NCBI GenBank assembly: GCA_037445085.1
Contig: JBBILG010000104.1
Coordinates: 1 to 5,492 of the forward strand
Reading direction: 5' to 3'
Length of the DNA: 5,492 nt
Source of the DNA: JBBILG01 sp037445085
GTDB lineage: Bacteria > Pseudomonadota > Gammaproteobacteria > Burkholderiales > Methylophilaceae
The position numbers and the translations under genes were made by a program. The notes under the pieces were generated by a model. The model was not told the origin of the DNA. It did no database searches and saw only the letters and a list, made by a program, of their open reading frames with translations. This document shows, in pieces, positions 4,437 through 5,492 of the stretch. The stretch's first letter is position 1, and each line of letters starts with the position of its first letter.

Positions 4437-5438
4437 ATGGCCGTATCCAGATTGCATCCGCAGCCCGACACCCACGTGGACGCGCTTGCCCTCGCGCGTG
4501 AAGTGCTGCGCATCGAGGCGCAGGAAGTGGAAGCGCTGGCAGACCGCCTGGACGACAGCTTCAACCGCGCGGTCGCGCTCATTCTAGCGTGCCGGGGCCG
4601 GGTTGTGGTGAGCGGCATGGGCAAGTCCGGCCACGTCGGCAGCAAGATCGCCGCCACCCTGGCCAGCACCGGCACCCCCGCCTTCTTCATGCATCCGGCC
4701 GAAGCCAGCCACGGCGACCTCGGCATGATCACCGCCCAAGACGTGGTAATCGCCCTGTCCAACTCCGGCGAAAGCGACGAGCTGCTGGCCATCGTGCCGC
4801 TGCTCAAGCGCATGGGGGCGAAGCTGGTCAGCATCACCGGCAACCCCGCTTCCACTCTGGCACGCGAATCCGACGTGCATCTGGACGCCTCGGTTTCGCG
4901 CGAGGCATGTCCGCTCGGGCTCTCACCCACCGCCAGCACCACCGCGGCGCTGGCGCTGGGGGATGCGCTCGCCGTGGTGCTGCTGGAGGCGCGCGGCTTT
5001 TCCGCGGAGGATTTCGCCCGCTCGCACCCCGGCGGCACGCTGGGCCGGCGCCTGCTGGTGCATGTCGGCGACATCATGCGCCAGGGCGAGGCCGTCCCCA
5101 TGGTGGGCGAAGAGGCCACGCTGTCCGCCGCCCTGCTGGAGATGACGCGCAAGGGTATGGGCATGACCGCCGTGGTCGATGCGGCCGGCCGCGCGGTCGG
5201 CATCTTCACCGACGGCGACCTGCGCCGCGCCTTCGAGCAGGGGGTGGATGTCACCGCCACCGGCATCGCCCAGGCGATGCGCCGCAACCCCCATACCATC
5301 ACCCCGCAGCGCCTGGCCGCCGAGGCAGTGGAACTGATGGAGGCGAAAAAGATCAATGCCCTGCTGGTCACCGACGAAGCCGGTGTGCTGACCGGCGCCC
5401 TCAACATGCACGACCTCCTGAGAGCCAAAGTGATATGA
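4437..5438 (+). CDS. kdsD: Arabinose-5-phosphate isomerase KdsD (KdsD/KpsF family)
   Basis: Converts D-ribulose 5-phosphate to D-arabinose 5-phosphate, the first committed step toward Kdo for lipopolysaccharide; cytoplasmic. The 333 residues match the family (E. coli KdsD has 328). A SIS sugar-isomerase domain spans about 44-180, followed by two CBS domains at about 211-268 and 277-333. Residues matching the E. coli active-site positions are Lys63 (GMGKSGH), His92 (SHGDLG), Glu115 (NSGESDE), Glu156 (SREACPLGL) and His197 (RSHPGG). FTDGDLRR (257-264) and the ending LNMHDLLRAKVI are typical. ATG at 4437 fits the E. coli N-terminus; only GGGG (4429-4432) resembles a Shine-Dalgarno. The kpsF and gutQ paralogues share this architecture, but with no capsule or sorbitol genes in view kdsD is preferred. 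In relatives kdsC often follows; here a REP-like palindrome follows within 40 bases. Confidence 0.93.
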   Translation: MAVSRLHPQPDTHVDALALAREVLRIEAQEVEALADRLDDSFNRAVALILACRGRVVVSGMGKSGHVGSKIAATLASTGTPAFFMHPAEASHGDLGMITAQDVVIALSNSGESDELLAIVPLLKRMGAKLVSITGNPASTLARESDVHLDASVSREACPLGLSPTASTTAALALGDALAVVLLEARGFSAEDFARSHPGGTLGRRLLVHVGDIMRQGEAVPMVGEEATLSAALLEMTRKGMGMTAVVDAAGRAVGIFTDGDLRRAFEQGVDVTATGIAQAMRRNPHTITPQRLAAEAVELMEAKKINALLVTDEAGVLTGALNMHDLLRAKVI

Positions 5439-5492
5439 ACCCAGATTATCCATTAGGTCCAAAGCACGGCTGTAGGAGCGGCGCCCTCGCCG
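5435..5492 (+). CDS. Possible start of a downstream gene overlapping kdsD (kdsC expected), cut by window edge; doubtful
   Basis: An ATG at 5435 overlaps the kdsD stop as ATGA and stays open to the window end (MNPDYPLGPKHGCRSGALA). kdsC commonly follows kdsD with such overlaps. However, the visible residues do not resemble a KdsC N-terminus, the DNA is AT-richer than the flanking genes, and a REP-like palindrome begins at 5471. It may therefore be plain intergenic DNA. Confidence 0.22.
   Translation, partial: MNPDYPLGPKHGCRSGALA
5471..5492 (+). repeat. REP-like palindrome with GTAG foot, cut by window edge
   Basis: The sequence TGTAGGAGCGGCGCCCTCGC and its last two bases have the form of repetitive extragenic palindromes: a GTAG tetranucleotide at 5472-5475, then GCGGCG (5478-5483), loop CCCT and CGCCG (5488-5492), with the final pair beyond the edge. 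Such elements are tied to RAYT (REP-associated tyrosine transposase) genes in proteobacteria. No second copy and no RAYT gene are in this window. Confidence 0.65.

Noticed and set aside
4421..5428. 335-codon minus-strand open frame opposite kdsD
   Set aside because: Ser/Ala/Arg-rich antisense shadow of a clearly conserved gene, with open frames expected from GC-rich codon bias.

Overview
The window looks like chromosomal DNA from a GC-rich betaproteobacterium, possibly Rhodocyclales or Nitrosomonadales; the order is a guess. The grounds are the sequence of the RpoD C-terminus, a CAT-anticodon tRNA directly behind rpoD, and typical proteobacterial cytochrome b561, OmpW, ThiO and KdsD proteins. 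Most of it is ordinary housekeeping or envelope DNA. I see no phage, insertion sequence, CRISPR array or defence system. The less explained material lies in the intergenic stretches and in one unrecognised membrane protein.

Layout. Bases 1-502 are the 3' end of rpoD (+), the housekeeping sigma factor. A tRNA with anticodon CAT, most likely tRNA-Ile2, follows after 10 bases (513-591). After about 230 bases with no clear signal comes a four-helix cytochrome b561-type protein (822-1346, +). It is followed by a segment bounded by a long inverted repeat (1349-1446) and a rho-independent terminator (1461-1489). Converging on that terminator is a minus-strand gene for a small single-pass membrane protein of unknown function (1470-2030). 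A 323-base divergent region with several palindromes and one good sigma70-type promoter separates it from ompW (2354-3109, +), an outer membrane beta-barrel with its own strong terminator.

The minus-strand thiO gene (3172-4221), a FAD-dependent glycine oxidase for thiamine thiazole synthesis, ends inside the T-tract of the ompW terminator. Its start overlaps by four bases a possible 39-codon small ORF (4218-4337). A divergent region with a dyad and a -10-like box leads to kdsD (4437-5438, +), arabinose-5-phosphate isomerase, the first step of Kdo synthesis for lipopolysaccharide. The window ends in a REP-like palindrome with a GTAG foot, cut by the window edge.

Functional links are loose. 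RpoD and the tRNA serve transcription and translation. OmpW and KdsD concern the outer membrane. Cytochrome b561 is an inner-membrane electron carrier, and ThiO supplies dehydroglycine for thiamine. Two convergent gene pairs share compact junctions in which a plus-strand terminator overlaps the stop codon of the opposing gene.
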